A DNA stretch of 23,439 nt from Soonwooa sp023440705 (lineage in GTDB: Bacteria; Bacteroidota; Bacteroidia; Flavobacteriales; Weeksellaceae). This document shows, piece after piece, positions 21,817 through 23,439 of the stretch; position 1 is the first letter of the stretch, and every line of letters starts with the position of its first letter. The notes beneath the pieces were generated by a model that did no database searches, was not told the DNA's origin, and saw nothing but the letters and a program-made list of their open reading frames with translations. The translations under genes and the position numbers were made by a program. Location: assembly GCA_023440705.1 (NCBI GenBank), contig JAEXRP010000073.1, positions 1-23,439 of the forward strand, in the 5' to 3' direction.

Positions 21817-22434
21817 ATGAAAAGAACACTTTTAGCATTGGCTGTAGTCAGCTTAGTTGCTTGTAAAAAAAATGAAGATGCTAACGCGAAAACTTCCACT
21901 TCGGTAGGTGACGTTGTCAACGGTGCAAAAACACTCAACAACTTATCAGCATCTATGGATGACATCGAGAAAAAAATGGAAGAGTTGAAAACAACAGCTC
22001 CAGCAACTAATGATGAGCTAAAGTCTATTTTGCCAACAACCGCACTAGGTTTAGCAAGAACCGAAATAAGAGTAGGAGATAGCTCTATGATGGGTTTGGC
22101 TTCAGCAGATGCGAAATATAGTGATAACGCAGATAAGTATGTCGAAATTAGCATTATGGACGGTGCAGGCGAAGCTGGTAGCGGCATGCTTGCCATGTTG
22201 ATGATGGCGCTAAAAGCAGAATCAGAAAAAACAGATGCTGAAGGTTATGAAAAAACGACCAATTTTAATAATGTACGTGCAAGCGTTTCCGAAAAGAAAA
22301 ATGGAGAAATTATGGAGTCCGAAATTCAGTATCTTGTTAAAGACCGTTATGCAGTAAAGATAGAAGGCGAAGGTTACACACTCGATCAACTAAAAGCGGT
22401 GATGAGCGAGATTAATACATCTTCATTAAAATAA
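21817..22434 (+). CDS. Predicted lipoprotein of unknown function
   Basis: A 205-aa precursor. The ATG at 21817 is chosen over the in-frame one at 21793 because it gives a clean lipoprotein signal (MKRTLLALAVVSLVAC) with lipobox SLVAC and lipidated cysteine C16. The earlier start would also overlap the promoter. The mature part opens with a polar, probably coiled-coil stretch (NNLSASMDDIEKKMEELKTT). It continues as a small alpha/beta-looking domain with a methionine-rich segment (GSGMLAMLMMALKAES) and ends DQLKAVMSEINTSSLK. No known domain is recognised. It diverges from the ECF sigma gene, which may be linked functionally (inference). Confidence 0.85.
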   Translation: MKRTLLALAVVSLVACKKNEDANAKTSTSVGDVVNGAKTLNNLSASMDDIEKKMEELKTTAPATNDELKSILPTTALGLARTEIRVGDSSMMGLASADAKYSDNADKYVEISIMDGAGEAGSGMLAMLMMALKAESEKTDAEGYEKTTNFNNVRASVSEKKNGEIMESEIQYLVKDRYAVKIEGEGYTLDQLKAVMSEINTSSLK

Positions 22435-22438
22435 GCTA

Positions 22439-22630
22439 AGAGTCTGTTTAAATTTTATTGTTAAATTTTGACTGCTATTTTGAGATGAATTTTTCACTTC
22501 GAATTTGAAGATTTGGTGGACTAAATCAAGAATACGAGGTGAAAAATTGGCTTAAAAGAGCTACAAAATTTAGCAAAGATTATTTTAAAAGTATATTAGC
22601 AAATTTCGTTAAAATTTTTAAATAGACTCT
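22439..22630 (+). repeat. 192-bp near-palindromic element (MITE-like or structured RNA)
   Basis: The ends AGAGTCTG... and ...TAGACTCT begin 19 inverted pairs. Further pairing blocks are 22458-22470 with 22564-22576, 22474-22484 with 22551-22561, and 22488-22501 with 22535-22548. A core hairpin GATTTGG/CTAAATC (22510-22516/22521-22527) closes a TGGA loop. An unmatched insert of about 33 bases lies in the right arm (about 22577-22609). It begins four bases after the lipoprotein stop and ends four bases before its terminator. No ORF. Confidence 0.85.
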
Positions 22631-22634
22631 GTAG

Positions 22635-22655
22635 CTTCCGAAAGGAAGTTTTTTT
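22635..22655 (+). terminator. Rho-independent terminator with GAAA tetraloop
   Basis: CTTCC-GAAA-GGAAG followed by seven T (22649-22655). It is probably the original terminator of the lipoprotein gene, now 200 bases beyond the stop because the 192-bp element lies between. Confidence 0.88.
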
Positions 22656-22659
22656 GTTT

Positions 22660-22667
22660 TAAATTTG
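22660..22667 (+). promoter_or_regulatory. -7 element for the thiol peroxidase gene
   Basis: TAAATTTG matches TAnnTTTG, 18 bases before the ATG at 22686. The -33 region would fall inside the preceding terminator hairpin and shows no TTG, so this is a partial match. Confidence 0.4.
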
Positions 22668-22685
22668 ATTTAAATTTTAAAAATA

Positions 22686-23249
22686 ATGAAAGCTTTAAAA
22701 ATATTAAGTTTCGGATTGTTGCTTGTTATTGGATTATCAAACGCTCAACAATCGACAGTATTAATGCGTGGGAAAGAAATAAAAACTTTTGCAAAACTTC
22801 CTAATATTGGCGTTGCTGCTCCTAATTTTGAACTGACAGATGACAAAATGGAAAGCAAAAGTCTTGAGAGTTACAAAGGAAAATATTTAATCTTAAATAT
22901 TTTCCCGAGTGTTGATACAGGCGTTTGCTCGATGTCGGTAAGAAAGTTTAATGAAATGGCTGCCGATCTTCCAAATACGTCGGTGTTATGTATTTCTAAA
23001 GATTTGCCCTTTGCGCAAAAGCGTTTTTGTGGTGCAGAAGGTATTAAAAATGTTGTGATGTTGTCAGATTTTAGAACAGATTTTGGGAAGCGTTACGGCG
23101 TCGAAATGATGGATGGCGCGTCGCGAGGCTTGCTAAGTCGCGCGGTGGTTGTTATTGATCCGCAAGGCAAAATCGTCTACGAAGAACAAGTCGCGGACAT
23201 TAGCCAAGAACCTAACTATGATAAAGCTTTAGCAGCTATTAAAAAATAA
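22686..23249 (+). CDS. tpx: Thiol peroxidase (Tpx) with an N-terminal signal peptide
   Basis: A 187-aa atypical 2-Cys peroxiredoxin of the Tpx group, which reduces hydrogen and alkyl peroxides. The catalytic motif NIFPSVDTGVC holds peroxidatic C81. DLPFAQKRFCGAEG holds resolving C115. The C-terminus VVVIDPQGKIVYEEQV is also typical. E. coli Tpx has 168 residues. The extra N-terminus here (MKALKILSFGLLLVIGLSNA, cleavage before Q21) is a Sec signal, so the enzyme should act in the periplasm. The reductant there is not evident. It is a single gene with its own terminator. Confidence 0.94.
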   Translation: MKALKILSFGLLLVIGLSNAQQSTVLMRGKEIKTFAKLPNIGVAAPNFELTDDKMESKSLESYKGKYLILNIFPSVDTGVCSMSVRKFNEMAADLPNTSVLCISKDLPFAQKRFCGAEGIKNVVMLSDFRTDFGKRYGVEMMDGASRGLLSRAVVVIDPQGKIVYEEQVADISQEPNYDKALAAIKK

Positions 23250-23250
23250 A

Positions 23251-23280
23251 AAAACAGTCTCAAAATTTTGAGACTGTTTT
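23251..23280. terminator. Rho-independent terminator after tpx
   Basis: AAAACAGTCTCAAAA (23251-23265) and TTTTGAGACTGTTTT (23266-23280) form a perfect 30-base palindrome ending in a T run, one base past the tpx stop. Confidence 0.9.
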
Positions 23281-23319
23281 TGTTTAACAAAAGATTGTAT
23301 TTATTTAACCTTAGTTCGG

Positions 23320-23439
23320 GATAAGAAGATTAACGTCAGTTTGAGTGGTTTTCGCAGAAAACTGTATCGAAAACAAGTTAATTTTCTTATCATTAAAAAC
23401 TTCTCGATACAAAATCTTTCAGATTTTTACTCGAAGTGA
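23320..23439 (+). repeat. Structured intergenic repeat, copy 2 (runs to the window end)
   Basis: Same element and orientation as 14115-14229. The basal stem pairs GATAAGAAGATTAAC (23320-23334) with GTTAATTTTCTTATC (23377-23391). The apical stem pairs GTTTTC (23348-23353) with GAAAAC (23357-23362). The 3' part carries an extra hairpin AAAATCT-TTC-AGATTTT (23411-23427) where copy 1 has a short GC-rich loop. It lies 40 bases after the tpx terminator. The last bases of the terminal repeat are beyond the window. Confidence 0.85.

Noticed and set aside
22439..22630. Intact insertion sequence
   Set aside because: The element has inverted ends but no transposase ORF, and I found no flanking direct repeat.

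Overview
The window is from a Bacteroidota genome, most likely a Flavobacteriia/Weeksellaceae member close to Chryseobacterium. This rests on the AT-rich sequence, starts without Shine-Dalgarno sites, several TAnnTTTG-type -7 promoter elements, a type IX secretion (T9SS) C-terminal sorting domain, a DUF5606 protein and a GldA-like ABC ATPase. The genus is inference.

Left third (about 90-10720, all + strand): a high-affinity potassium uptake locus. It starts with an NtrC-type sigma54-activating response regulator and its terminator. Four tiny membrane ORFs follow, the third recognisable as KdpF, and then kdpA, kdpB, kdpC, an outer-membrane beta-barrel protein, a short KdpD (KdpD ATP-binding domain plus universal stress domain, no kinase) and a separate membrane histidine kinase with HAMP and PAS domains. 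The sensing and kinase halves of classical KdpD are thus on two proteins, and the expected OmpR-type KdpE is replaced by an NtrC-type regulator at the head of the locus. KdpFABC pumps K+ across the inner membrane. The barrel may supply outer-membrane passage, and the KdpD piece, kinase and regulator probably control expression.

Middle (10740-17300): a bidirectional terminator, tRNA-Leu(CAA) on the - strand, a PhnP-like metallo-beta-lactamase-fold hydrolase (-), and a + strand run of three genes: a conserved protein of unknown function, a GAF-domain free methionine-(R)-sulfoxide reductase and a small unknown protein. A structured intergenic repeat and a large secreted T9SS phosphoesterase (-) follow.

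Right (17290-23439): a BtuF-like binding protein lacking a signal peptide, then DUF5606 protein, peptide deformylase and RuvX, all on the - strand; a GldA/NatA-like ABC ATPase (+); an ECF sigma factor followed by a four-helix membrane protein (-), probably a sigma/anti-sigma pair; a divergent lipoprotein (+); a 192-bp near-palindromic element; and an exported thiol peroxidase (+).

The most unusual signals are non-coding. Two copies of a hairpin repeat (14115-14229 and 23320-23439) differ by compensatory base changes. A long inverted repeat (22439-22630) has simple pair deviations that are nearly all G-U wobbles in the + strand RNA. Two further hairpins lie between kdpC and the barrel gene. 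No CRISPR array, intact insertion sequence, rRNA or phage gene was seen. No stretch over 300 bases lacks a gene.
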